Position numbers and translations under genes: made by a program. Below, piece after piece: positions 35,779-44,507 of a stretch of DNA of 64,000 nucleotides. Source of the stretch: Massilioclostridium coli (GTDB lineage Bacteria; Bacillota; Clostridia; Oscillospirales; Ruminococcaceae); NCBI RefSeq assembly GCF_900095865.1, contig NZ_FMIZ01000007.1, positions 186,001 to 250,000 on the forward strand, read 5' to 3'. Below the pieces are notes generated by a model. That model searched no databases. It was not told the DNA's origin and saw nothing but the letters and a program-made list of their open reading frames with translations. Every line of letters begins with the position of its first letter. The stretch's first letter is position 1.

Positions 35779-35824
35779 TTTCAGCCAAAGCAATTTTATC
35801 AAAACGGCTTTGGCTGAATTTTTA
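35779..35824. terminator. Hairpin between the esterase and TrkA genes
   Basis: TTCAGCCAAAGC and GCTTTGGCTGAA form a 12-bp stem. The T tract is good on the plus side (35817-35824) and poor on the minus side, where the TrkA genes would need it. Its direction is therefore uncertain. Confidence 0.6.
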
Positions 35825-36481
35825 TTTGCTGAACATACGTTGCAGTTCTTTTTTGTTTTTATCATCCGTCATAATCATGACATCATCCCCTTCAATGAGC
35901 AATGTATCCCCTTGAGGAATAATACTTTTTCCTTTACGTAGGATCGTTATTACCAATGTATTTGGTGGGAAATGGATCTCACTAAGTGGTTGTCCGTTGA
36001 TTGAATCGGTATCTTTTACAATAAATTCACAAATAGAAGAATTGCCCATGTTCATACGGGTAATAAACCGCATACTTACAGCGTCTACTTCCCGTTCAAT
36101 CAAATTTGTAATAATATTAATACTAGATACTACGATGTCAGCCCCAATCGTTTTCATAATATCAATATTTTTAGGATTATTTGCTTTTACAATGGTTGTT
36201 TTTACATGAAAGTAATTACGAGCCAGTTGTGCGGCAATAAAATTATCTTCATCTCTCCCTGTAATTGCTACCATAATATCCGCCTTATGTGCTTCTGCTT
36301 TTTTTAAAGTACGGATGTCTGTCCCATCTCCTCGAAAAACAGAAATATCAAGACGATCAGCTACATAGGCGCATTTACATCTCTCTTTTTCAATAATTTT
36401 AATTTCATGTGTACCTGCATGTAATAAGGATTTGGCTAAATAATATCCAACATTACCTCCACCTATAATTAAAATATTCAT
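35822..36481 (-). CDS. TrkA/KtrA-type potassium channel regulatory protein (second of pair)
   Basis: The 219-residue protein has an N-terminal RCK_N NAD-binding domain (IIGGGNVGYYLAKSLL, residues 4-19) and a C-terminal RCK_C ligand domain (about 140-217). Such proteins gate TrkH/KtrB potassium channels in response to nucleotides or c-di-AMP. No channel subunit lies in the window. It is 12 bp downstream of a paralogue and forms an operon with it. Confidence 0.92.
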   Translation of the reverse strand: MNILIIGGGNVGYYLAKSLLHAGTHEIKIIEKERCKCAYVADRLDISVFRGDGTDIRTLKKAEAHKADIMVAITGRDEDNFIAAQLARNYFHVKTTIVKANNPKNIDIMKTIGADIVVSSINIITNLIEREVDAVSMRFITRMNMGNSSICEFIVKDTDSINGQPLSEIHFPPNTLVITILRKGKSIIPQGDTLLIEGDDVMIMTDDKNKKELQRMFSK

Positions 36482-36493
36482 GATGGTATCCTC

Positions 36494-37123
36494 CTACAGT
36501 ACTACATGAGCAAAAATCAGGCGGTCAGTTTCTGTTACAACCCGGTCTGCTGATGGGGAATAAAGTGTAATAATATTATGGCTATCAATCACCGCAAATA
36601 AGCGATGCTCTTCTGATTTTTTGTTGAGTTCTGATAGCAATTTTCCCTTCATATGCCTTTGATAAGGAATCGTGTTGAATTCAATGGAAGTACCTCCATA
36701 ATGGACGAGCTTACTATTTGATTTGTTACCAAATAGCCCTGAACAAATGGATTCAAATGCCAATGAAGTAGGGCAAATTGTAGGGATTCCTAAACTTTCA
36801 AACGCATGTGCTTTTACAGGGTCTAATACACGGCAGATAATATTATCTAATTTAAATATTTCATGAGCGATTTGTGCGGCCATGATATTCGTATTATCTT
36901 GTTCTGTCACACATACTACATAGTCGCAGCCCTCAATCCCAGCAGATTTCATTACATCAATATCAATTGGTGTTCCTTCTACTGTAAGGCCAGTAAACTC
37001 ATCATCCAACATGTCAAAACGGTCTTTGTCATTGTCGATAATAGCAATATAATGACCTTCCGCATCTAGTACGCTGGCAAGCCGACTGCCTAACCTACCA
37101 CAACCGATAATTAGAATATTCAT
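36494..37123 (-). CDS. TrkA/KtrA-type potassium channel regulatory protein (first of pair)
   Basis: The 209-residue protein has RCK_N (IIGCGRLGSRLASVLD, residues 4-19; the acidic strand IIDNDKDR near 29) and RCK_C (about 130-209). It heads a two-gene operon with a second TrkA paralogue and is divergent from rsmE. The pair may form a hetero-oligomeric ring on one channel. Confidence 0.92.
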   Translation of the reverse strand: MNILIIGCGRLGSRLASVLDAEGHYIAIIDNDKDRFDMLDDEFTGLTVEGTPIDIDVMKSAGIEGCDYVVCVTEQDNTNIMAAQIAHEIFKLDNIICRVLDPVKAHAFESLGIPTICPTSLAFESICSGLFGNKSNSKLVHYGGTSIEFNTIPYQRHMKGKLLSELNKKSEEHRLFAVIDSHNIITLYSPSADRVVTETDRLIFAHVVL

Positions 37124-37213
37124 AAAAAGATCCTTTCCAAAAGGTATATAATTTAATAGTAATATGTTGCCAACTATTTGTCAATAACAAAAGAGTGAGA
37201 AATCATTCTATTA

Positions 37214-37241
37214 TTGATTTTGTTTTTGTGTATGTTATAAT
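37214..37241 (+). promoter_or_regulatory. Sigma-A promoter of rsmE
   Basis: TTGATT (37214-37219) and TATAAT (37236-37241) with a 16-bp spacer, about 28 bp ahead of the GTG start. Confidence 0.75.
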
Positions 37242-37268
37242 AAAAGTAAATGAAGAGGAGGGATAACG

Positions 37269-37988
37269 GTGCCCAGATTTTTTATTCCAGAATTAAATGA
37301 CCAGTTTACAACCATTACTGGAGAAAGTGCCCACCATATTTCTCGTTCTTTGCGTATGCAGCCAGGCGAGATGATAACCCTTTGTGATACAAAGGGGTTT
37401 GACTACCATTGTAAAATAGAATCGGTTGGGGAAGAAGTAGTAGTTTCTATTGTAGAGAAACAGCCAAGCCAAACAGAACCAGATATTCAGGTAACATTAT
37501 ATCAAGCTTTGCCAAAGGGAGATAAATTTGAGCAAATTATTCAAAAATCAGTGGAACTTGGAGTAACAGAGATTGTTCCGGTACTAACATCTCGATGTAT
37601 ATCGAGACCGGATCAAAAGTCAATGGCAAAAAAATGTATTCGGTACAATAAGATTGCCTTGGAAGCAGCAAAACAAAGCGGGAGAGGGATTATCCCACAG
37701 GTAAAAGATTTGATGACATTTCAGCAATCAATAGATGGATTTTCAGCAAAAGAGCAAGGGATTTTATTCTACGAATGTGGAGGAAAACGATTGCCAGAAA
37801 TTATTTCAAATTCTATGAAAAAAATCTCTGTTTGGATTGGAAGCGAAGGTGGATTTGAACCATCTGAAGTAGAATTGGCAAAACAAAAAGGGATTCAGAT
37901 AGGATCTATGGGAAAACGAATTTTACGTTGTGAGACAGCTCCATTATGTGCATTATCTATTATTATGTACCAAACCGAAAATATTTAA
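37269..37988 (+). CDS. rsmE: 16S rRNA (uracil-1498-N3)-methyltransferase RsmE
   Basis: The 239-residue SPOUT-class enzyme methylates U1498 of 16S rRNA. It begins MPRFFIPE, has an N-terminal PUA-like part (HHISRSLRMQPGEMITLCD), then KGDKFEQIIQKSVELGVTEIVP, and ends with the trefoil-knot signature VWIGSEGGFEPSEVELA...LRCETAPLCALSII. The length is normal. GTG start preceded by GAGGAGGG. Confidence 0.95.
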   Translation: MPRFFIPELNDQFTTITGESAHHISRSLRMQPGEMITLCDTKGFDYHCKIESVGEEVVVSIVEKQPSQTEPDIQVTLYQALPKGDKFEQIIQKSVELGVTEIVPVLTSRCISRPDQKSMAKKCIRYNKIALEAAKQSGRGIIPQVKDLMTFQQSIDGFSAKEQGILFYECGGKRLPEIISNSMKKISVWIGSEGGFEPSEVELAKQKGIQIGSMGKRILRCETAPLCALSIIMYQTENI

Positions 37989-38104
37989 CATTTGTAACAT
38001 TTATGTTGTTGTAATTCTGTTTAATTGCGTATATAATAGAATTATAAAATCGTAAGAAAATAAGTTGATTCCTGATATAATGGATATAAAGGAGGACGAT
38101 TTAG

Positions 38105-38407
38105 ATGAAAAAAAAGATTATTGTTTCAATCGTTGCTGTATTTGCTGCATTGGCAGCTGGTGCTTGGGCAATTGCAAAATTTGTGAAACGTGGCAGTAAA
38201 AAAATTAGTGAAGATTTAGATTACGATGAAAATTATTTAGGCGATGAAGACTACACTGGTGGAGATGAAGCGGATTTAGCAGAAACATCAGAAAACCAAG
38301 ATGAAACTGAAAATGAACAATCTACAGAAGAACCAGAAGAAGATGCTACTATAACAGATGGTTTTGATGTAGAATCTTTAACAGAGCCTGAAGAAGAGAA
38401 AGAATAA
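38105..38407 (+). CDS. Small membrane-anchored protein with highly acidic tail
   Basis: The 100-residue protein has one N-terminal membrane helix (residues about 3-24), a basic stop (KFVKRGSKK) and a C-terminal tail that is mostly Asp and Glu. No family recognised. The orientation by charge puts the short N-terminus outside or, more likely, the acidic tail in the cytoplasm if the basic patch follows the positive-inside rule. The start follows AAAGGAGG. It is flanked by rsmE and the initiator tRNA. Confidence 0.75.
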   Translation: MKKKIIVSIVAVFAALAAGAWAIAKFVKRGSKKISEDLDYDENYLGDEDYTGGDEADLAETSENQDETENEQSTEEPEEDATITDGFDVESLTEPEEEKE

Positions 38408-38469
38408 TCACCATAAAACAGGTTGAAAATTTTTTTATTAAAAAATTTTTTATTTTCTCAAAAAAATGC

Positions 38470-38498
38470 TTGCTTTTTTTGAGAAAGTATAGTATAAT
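38470..38498 (+). promoter_or_regulatory. Sigma-A promoter of the initiator tRNA
   Basis: TTGCTT (38470-38475) and TATAAT (38493-38498) spaced 17 bp. The tRNA begins 49 bp after the -10 box, and a 9-bp hairpin (AAAAGCACT/AGTGCTTTT, 38501-38540) lies in between. Confidence 0.7.
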
Positions 38499-38546
38499 AT
38501 AAAAGCACTCTGATTCAGAAAGAAGTTTTAAAGTGCTTTTATATAT

Positions 38547-38623
<77 letters not shown>

Positions 38624-38627
38624 AATT

Positions 38628-38667
38628 AAAAGCTACATTTCAAGAAATTGAAATGTAGCTTTTTTTG
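38628..38667 (+). terminator. Intrinsic terminator of the initiator tRNA
   Basis: AAAAGCTACATTTCAA pairs with TTGAAATGTAGCTTTT around a GAAA loop and runs into T residues. Confidence 0.93.
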
Positions 38668-38671
38668 TGTA

Positions 38672-38770
38672 ACAAAAAAGTATCCCTGTCCATATGGATA
38701 GGGATACCAAAAGAATAAATTAGGTGTTATCGAACAAGCGCCAGCATTGCATCGATCTTCTTAATTTCAT
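38672..38770 (-). ncRNA. Candidate small RNA on the minus strand
   Basis: On the minus strand a TATAAT lies at 38777-38782; the predicted start is near 38770. About 70 nt further on, a 12-bp hairpin (38680-38691 with 38696-38707, ATAT loop) is followed by TTTTTTGTTA, a good intrinsic terminator. No -35 box matches well, and the short ORFs inside (15-17 codons) have no ribosome-binding site. The unit converges with the tRNA terminator. It may be a small RNA, or the terminator may simply isolate the tRNA. Confidence 0.35.
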
Positions 38771-38918
38771 ACATTTATTATACTGGTATTTTAGTAAAAT
38801 GGATATTGCACAGAAAGACAGATTAAATTAAAACATGCGACAAAAAAAGACATTGGGTTGATAAAAATTATGATCCTATATATAATAAATTTATCAAAAG
38901 TTTGTTAGGAGGGATACA

Positions 38919-39992
38919 GTGGAAATCCATCGTCCAAATGAATACCTTTCCTCTATTTTAAAAATGGAGAATAGAGAGATTATTACACATAAAATTCATC
39001 GGAAAAATTATGTTCCCTCTCCAGAAATGCTTTCAATTAACATTGATCCTGTTACAAAACAACAATACTATACTTTTCATTGGAAAACAGGGAATGTTCC
39101 ACCAAATATAGAGATTGATATTTCTACTGACTATTATTTATCATCAAAATTAAAAGATAAACAAAAATTTGGAACAAAGCTCCATAACCACGATTTTTTT
39201 GAAATTGTATATGTATATTCTGGAAAATGTATGAGTTTAATATCCGGAAAAGAACAAATGTTATATTCAGGGGATATTTGTCTTTATAATCTACAGGCAA
39301 TCCACAGGTTACAAAGATTTCAGCCAGAAGACACTGTATTTAATATATTAATACGACAAGATCTATTTCAACGTTCCTTTTTGGATATGCTTGCGGAAAA
39401 TGATATGATTACTGACTTTTTTATTCAGTCGATTTATACCATCAACAACCGTGCAGGTCAAATTGTATTACATCCTGATCCAAATTATCATTGTGAAAAA
39501 ATTATTCAGTCCATGATAGAAGTTTTTTATCGTGATGAACCTATGAGCCACAGTATGATGAAAGCATTATTGGTCCTACTTCTAGGAGAAATGACAAAAC
39601 AATATCGGAGCCATTTTGATATGCTAGGAGATACAGATTCAAATAGGCTAAAACTTTCTGATGTGATTTCCTATATTAATGAGCATTATGAGAGTATTAC
39701 ATTAGAAGAATTGTCTGCACATTTTGGTTATACAACTCGTTCTATGGCACGGTATTTCCAAAGGTATAGTAACACATCTTTTAAAGAAATAGTACAGCAT
39801 TTCCGTTTCCATCAGGCATGCAGCTATTTACAGGATAGTATAAAGACTATACAGGAGATAGCGGAAATTGTGGGGTATTCAGAGCGCTCCAGTTTTGAAC
39901 GGGCTTTTAAGCAAAAATATAGAATATCTCCAGTAGAATACCGGAAACGGTATCAAAATAAAATGTCAAAAAGCACAAAAATAGATGGTTAA
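38919..39992 (+). CDS. AraC-family regulator upstream of the first GH106 gene
   Basis: The 357-residue protein has an N-terminal cupin-like sensor (LHNHDFFEIVYVYSGKCMSLISG near residue 88) and a C-terminal double-HTH AraC domain (about 245-350; LEELSAHFGYTTRSMARYFQRYS and IQEIAEIVGYSERSSFERAFKQKYRISPVEYRK). GTG start at 38919 after TAGGAGGG. It lies in the same direction as the GH106 gene and shares the sensor layout, including VFNILIRQDLF, with the second AraC protein at 44.5-45.5 kb. It probably activates the adjacent glycosidase gene in response to a sugar. Confidence 0.92.
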   Translation: MEIHRPNEYLSSILKMENREIITHKIHRKNYVPSPEMLSINIDPVTKQQYYTFHWKTGNVPPNIEIDISTDYYLSSKLKDKQKFGTKLHNHDFFEIVYVYSGKCMSLISGKEQMLYSGDICLYNLQAIHRLQRFQPEDTVFNILIRQDLFQRSFLDMLAENDMITDFFIQSIYTINNRAGQIVLHPDPNYHCEKIIQSMIEVFYRDEPMSHSMMKALLVLLLGEMTKQYRSHFDMLGDTDSNRLKLSDVISYINEHYESITLEELSAHFGYTTRSMARYFQRYSNTSFKEIVQHFRFHQACSYLQDSIKTIQEIAEIVGYSERSSFERAFKQKYRISPVEYRKRYQNKMSKSTKIDG

Positions 39993-40010
39993 GTTTGTGG
40001 AATAAAGGTA

Positions 40011-40039
40011 TTACAATTTGAATAAAAAAAGATTATAAT
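40011..40039 (+). promoter_or_regulatory. Sigma-A promoter of the first GH106 leader
   Basis: TTACAA (40011-40016) and TATAAT (40034-40039) spaced 17 bp, predicting a leader of about 230 nt. No other promoter is apparent closer to the gene. Confidence 0.7.
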
Positions 40040-40067
40040 AAATATGCCAGTAATTGTATTGATCTCT

Positions 40068-40077
40068 GAAAGGAGGT
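40068..40077 (+). promoter_or_regulatory. Orphan Shine-Dalgarno in the GH106 leader (STAB-SD-like)
   Basis: GAAAGGAGGT lies about 22 nt from the predicted 5' end, with no ATG, GTG or TTG at a normal distance. The same GAAAGGAGG core forms the STAB-SD of cry3Aa mRNA. It could protect the transcript by 30S binding, or start a tiny peptide at a rare ATT or ATA codon. Confidence 0.5.
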
Positions 40078-40170
40078 CAAGAAAATATTCCTATTGTATT
40101 TATAGTACAATGGGACGATTCTGTGATGTTATGAAAACTGGCGTTTTTTATTTTAATCAAGAATCCATAC

Positions 40171-40218
40171 ACCCAAAGCTATAAGATATTCCTTATAGCT
40201 TTGGGTGTTTTGTTTTTA
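40171..40218 (+). terminator. Terminator inside the GH106 leader, possible attenuator
   Basis: ACCCAAAGCTATAAG pairs with CTTATAGCTTTGGGT (15 bp, 6-base loop) and is followed by GTTTTGTTTTT. It lies between the promoter at 40011 and the GH106 start at 40279, so it must be read through for the gene to be expressed from that promoter. It may be an attenuator, or the terminator of the AraC gene with a missed promoter after it. Confidence 0.8.
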
Positions 40219-40278
40219 TAACTAGAACAGAACCATTTTATCAACAATTTTAATTTAAACCATTTAGGAGGAAGAAAC

Positions 40279-43200
40279 ATGAGTATGAAAAAAAGGATAT
40301 TATCTTTATTGTTGGCAGGCGCCATATGTGCTACAACAATGTTATCTAGCACAACTGTTTTGGCAATAGAAAATAATCCAGAACAAAATCTTACCCAATT
40401 TGAACAAGAATTTAAAAATCCAGACAACGATGCCAAAGCGTATAGTCGTTGGTGGATTAATCCAGGCAGAATGCCAGAAGAAGAAGTCCGTCGTTTGGTT
40501 CGCCTTATGGCAGATAGTGGTATTGGCGGAGTTGAATTGGTTTCTCTGGATCCTAAAGTAAAAATTAATACACCAGAATGGAACGAGTATATAAAATGGA
40601 TATTAGAAGAAGCAAAAGATTGTGGCATTCAAGTTGATTTCACTCTTGGGCAACTTTGGCCAATTGCAACACCAGATATTATAGATATCAATGATGAAAG
40701 AGCAGAACAGGCACTGTACTTTAAAGATGTGGATTTTAATATAAATTCATCCAATATGGTTTATCAATCCAATCAATTTCAATTTCCAGATGAAGGATTT
40801 GATCAAAACCGTACATTTAAATTGACAGCTATAACAGCAGCAAAAAAACTAGATACTGGAAATTATGACCCTGCTTCTGCAGTTAATTTAATGGATATTT
40901 CTAGTGGTGCTATCGTAGATACTGAAACTGGAGCAGTAAAATGGACAGCTCCAACAGAGGGAAATTGGAGCATATTCTATATGTACCAACAATCAACAGG
41001 TAAAACTGTTGGCTCTGGATTTGAAGAAGTTGTAATTAATCATATGGATATAGAAGCAACAAAAGCAGTCATTAAAAATTGGGAAGATGCTATGAACGAT
41101 GACCCAGAACTAACAAATATGTATGAAGAAAATGGTGGTAGTATCTTTGGCGATTCTTTAGAATTAGGCGATAATCTGTTGTGGACAACAGACATGCTTT
41201 CTGAATTTAAAGAACGTAGAGGATATGATTTAACTCCATATTTGCCTACTATTTCTATGCCTAGTTATTGGCGTGGGGCTGCTGATATTGACGAAACTTC
41301 AAATTATGAATTTGAAGGGGTTGGTTATCAAATCCGACTAGATGTTTACAAAACTATGACAGAGTTATATACAGAAAATCATGTATCTGTCTTTCGAGAT
41401 TGGGCTCATTCCCATAATATGACCTTACGCTATCAGGGCTCATATAATGCACAGTTTGAAATTACAGAAAGTTCTTTGGCATCTGATATTACTGAAACAG
41501 AAGCTTGGGGACATAAAGATACAATTGATGCTTACCGCTTACAAAGTGGTGTAGCACATATGAAAGGAGATCAGATCTATTCGTCTGAATCTGCTGAAAC
41601 AAACACTACTTCATGGAGGCAGACATGGACTGGTTCTGATCAAAAAAATAATAATGATCCCTATACCCAAAACGATCCAGGTTTATTCCACTATATAAAC
41701 AGATTATTTGTAACAGGGGTAAATAAGAACATATTACATGGTTTTTCTGGTAAAGTTTATGATCTTGATGGACTATATTACCCAGAAAAAAAATCATGGC
41801 CAGGTTATGGAACCATGTGTGGTATGGGATATTCCAATGAATGGGATGATAAAACACCATTATGGGAAGTTGTTAAAGAAATGACAGATTATATGTCACG
41901 TGCCCAAATGGTATTACAGCAAGGGCAAGGGGATATTGACTTGGCTATGTACAGGTTATACTATCGGGATAATTATACTGGTGTTGAGCCAGAGGTTACA
42001 GATTTAGAATATGCAGGATATTCTTATGATTATATCACCCCTGCTTTGTTGGAACTTCCAAATGCCACTGTTGGAATAAACGAAGGGCAAACTGTTTTGG
42101 CTCCATATAGTTTAAATGATGATGGTACTTTGGATACTTCTTCGGAAGGACCATCCTATAAAGCTTTGGTGTTAGACCAAAGGATGAATCAGATAAGTGG
42201 TGAAAAACAGGCCTCTGACATGCCTTTGGATACCGCAAGACAAATTTTAGAATATGCAAAATCAGGTTTACCTATTTTTATTGTAGGGAAAGCGCCAACT
42301 AGAACGGATTCTTATCCAGGTTCTGATGAAGAGGTTGGAGCCATTGATGCATTGGAATCCGCGAATCAAGAGTTACAGGCAATCATTGAAACATTGCAAA
42401 CTATGCCCAATGTAAAAACGGTATCCGACCGTACAGAGCTAATATCAGCATTGGAAGATTTTAATATTCTTCCTGATGCAGCTCCAGAAGAACCATCTAG
42501 CAATTTATTCTACCATCGAACTACAGAAGAAGCAGAACTGTATTATATTTATAACAATAGTTTAACAGAAGCAACACAACAGACCATAACATTTCAAGGA
42601 GAAGGCTTCCCTTATTTGCTTGATCCATGGAGTGGAGAAATCACACCAATAGCGGAATATACAAAACAAGATGATCAAGTAACTATGGAAATAGAGCTGG
42701 AACCTGGAGATACTAAGTTTATTGCCATTGCAAAACCAGGTTGGAGTAGCAAACAGCCAGAACAATCTGCTATCCAAACAGATGCGGATAGCCTAAGTTA
42801 TGACCAGGATGGAAATCTTGTGATGCATACAACATTGGCAGGAAATTATACAGTAACACTATCGGATGGTAACGCAATAAATGTTATAGTGGATGCGGCA
42901 GAAAATCCAATCAACTTAAATCATTGGGAAATGACTCTCCACGAATGGGCTCCACTATTAGAGGAAGAAGATTGGGTAGAACCAGGCGATTATTTAAAAA
43001 CCCAAATTATTGATAAAGGTCCATATACATTAACAGAGTTAGTACCTTGGTACGAAATTTCAGAAGATTTAGCACGTTCTGGAGGAATAGGGGAATACAA
43101 TACTTCATTTGAACTGGAAAAAGGCTGGAAAGAAGGTCAGGGTGCCATCCTAAAGTTTACTCAGGTTTCTGATGGAATGAAACTTTATGTAAATGGTGCA

Positions 43201-44196
43201 AAAGTGTGGATTAATCAATTTTCCAACCAGGCAGATATAGGTCCATATCTAGTATCTGGAACCAACACCATTAAAGTAGAAGTAAACTCCAGTTTGGCAA
43301 ACTATAAGTTTGGTACAACGGATAGTCAAACTTATGCATTTGGCATTATTGGAGAAGTTACCTTGACACCATATATCCAAACAGAAGTAAATACAGTGGA
43401 AACAAATAAATCGATCTTAAACTCTGTCATTGCATATGCAGATGCTGCAAAAGAAAGCGGGGAATATGATGATGCTATTGAATCGGTGCAAAAATCTTTT
43501 GATGAAGCACTAGAAAACGCTAAAACAGTAGCAGCAGATAAAAATGCAAGTCAAGAAGTAATTGATGAAGCATGGAAAATATTGCTGAATGAAATTCACA
43601 AATTAGGTTTTGTAGCTGGTGATAAAACAGAGTTAGCAAGCTTAATCGCAGCGGCGGAAGAAATCGATCTGAGCAAATATATAGAAGCCGGTCAAGCGGA
43701 ATTTACTGCAGCATTGGAAGCAGCACAAAAAATCTATCAAGATGGAGACGCTATGCAGGTGGAAATCAACGAAGTAGCAGATAACCTGTTAAATGCAATG
43801 CTGAACCTAAGGTTTAAAGCAGACAAATCCATTTTAGAAGAAGTAGTACAAGAAGCAGAAAAAGTGGACGCAAATGCATATACAGAAGAAAGTTATGCGG
43901 TATTACAATCAGTAGTAGAAAAAGCAAAAGAAGTAATAGCGGATGAAAACGCTACTCAAGAACAAGTAGATGCAGCAGTATCAAGTGTACAAGAAGCAAT
44001 GAAAGGGTTAGTAGCAGTAGAAAGGCCAACTACCGAAACACCAGCAGATAACAACGCGGATGGTACACAAGCAGGACAGGAAATCACTACAACTAAAGCG
44101 AACGCAGCAAGAACCGGTGACTTTACTCCAATCGCAGGAGTAATGGCATTGGCATTAGCAGGTGCAGCATTATTACTCACTTATAAAAGAAAATAG
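40279..44196 (+). CDS. Cell-surface GH106-type alpha-L-rhamnosidase with FIVAR stalk
   Basis: The 1305-residue secreted protein has a signal peptide (about 1-30) and the GH106-type barrel (about 40-800), which begins AYSRWWINPGRMPEEEVRRLVRLMADSGIGGVELVS, a conserved N-terminal motif of that family. A beta-sandwich (about 900-1030) with GMKLYVNGAKV follows, then three FIVAR repeats (about 1041-1248), and NAARTGD, a hydrophobic helix and TYKRK. GH106 enzymes release alpha-L-rhamnose, notably from rhamnogalacturonan I and II. The last 250 residues are nearly the same module as in the GH78 enzyme at 5.0 kb. AGGAGG sets the start. Confidence 0.88.
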   Translation: MSMKKRILSLLLAGAICATTMLSSTTVLAIENNPEQNLTQFEQEFKNPDNDAKAYSRWWINPGRMPEEEVRRLVRLMADSGIGGVELVSLDPKVKINTPEWNEYIKWILEEAKDCGIQVDFTLGQLWPIATPDIIDINDERAEQALYFKDVDFNINSSNMVYQSNQFQFPDEGFDQNRTFKLTAITAAKKLDTGNYDPASAVNLMDISSGAIVDTETGAVKWTAPTEGNWSIFYMYQQSTGKTVGSGFEEVVINHMDIEATKAVIKNWEDAMNDDPELTNMYEENGGSIFGDSLELGDNLLWTTDMLSEFKERRGYDLTPYLPTISMPSYWRGAADIDETSNYEFEGVGYQIRLDVYKTMTELYTENHVSVFRDWAHSHNMTLRYQGSYNAQFEITESSLASDITETEAWGHKDTIDAYRLQSGVAHMKGDQIYSSESAETNTTSWRQTWTGSDQKNNNDPYTQNDPGLFHYINRLFVTGVNKNILHGFSGKVYDLDGLYYPEKKSWPGYGTMCGMGYSNEWDDKTPLWEVVKEMTDYMSRAQMVLQQGQGDIDLAMYRLYYRDNYTGVEPEVTDLEYAGYSYDYITPALLELPNATVGINEGQTVLAPYSLNDDGTLDTSSEGPSYKALVLDQRMNQISGEKQASDMPLDTARQILEYAKSGLPIFIVGKAPTRTDSYPGSDEEVGAIDALESANQELQAIIETLQTMPNVKTVSDRTELISALEDFNILPDAAPEEPSSNLFYHRTTEEAELYYIYNNSLTEATQQTITFQGEGFPYLLDPWSGEITPIAEYTKQDDQVTMEIELEPGDTKFIAIAKPGWSSKQPEQSAIQTDADSLSYDQDGNLVMHTTLAGNYTVTLSDGNAINVIVDAAENPINLNHWEMTLHEWAPLLEEEDWVEPGDYLKTQIIDKGPYTLTELVPWYEISEDLARSGGIGEYNTSFELEKGWKEGQGAILKFTQVSDGMKLYVNGAKVWINQFSNQADIGPYLVSGTNTIKVEVNSSLANYKFGTTDSQTYAFGIIGEVTLTPYIQTEVNTVETNKSILNSVIAYADAAKESGEYDDAIESVQKSFDEALENAKTVAADKNASQEVIDEAWKILLNEIHKLGFVAGDKTELASLIAAAEEIDLSKYIEAGQAEFTAALEAAQKIYQDGDAMQVEINEVADNLLNAMLNLRFKADKSILEEVVQEAEKVDANAYTEESYAVLQSVVEKAKEVIADENATQEQVDAAVSSVQEAMKGLVAVERPTTETPADNNADGTQAGQEITTTKANAARTGDFTPIAGVMALALAGAALLLTYKRK

Positions 44197-44215
44197 TGAT
44201 TTTTCCTTTATAAAA

Positions 44216-44250
44216 AATAACCCCAACTATTGAAGTTGGGGTTATTTTAA
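44216..44250 (+). terminator. Intrinsic terminator after the first GH106 gene
   Basis: AATAACCCCAAC and GTTGGGGTTATT form a 12-bp stem with a 7-base loop and a T-rich tail. Confidence 0.92.
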
Positions 44251-44507
44251 TGGTACATTTTGGCATGAAAAATCCTCTAGTTTTACCGAGGAAGAAAAAG
44301 AATCGTGTGACAATTATATCAGTGAGTTTTATATGAGTTAAAAAAGAAAAGGCTGTGCAGAAAAATAGCGAAATAAAATAATACTAATTTTATTCGCTTA
44401 CGGGTGGCAGTGCGTGTAATATAATAATATAATTCAGTATGTGCATAAAAGTCGAGGGCTGTGTAAGCCACCAATCGAACTGCTAGATTTGGCTATAGTG
44501 GGTATTT
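44251..44507. other. Gap between GH106 and the converging AraC gene
   Basis: No gene recognised. It includes a TCCTCTAG...CCGAGGA partial inverted repeat near 44269, loosely like sequences after the other glycosidase genes. No clear terminator for the AraC gene was found. Confidence 0.45.

Noticed and set aside
40046-40218. preQ1 or other known riboswitch in the GH106 leader
   Set aside because: None of the aptamer cores I know could be read in this leader; only the orphan Shine-Dalgarno and terminator are solid.
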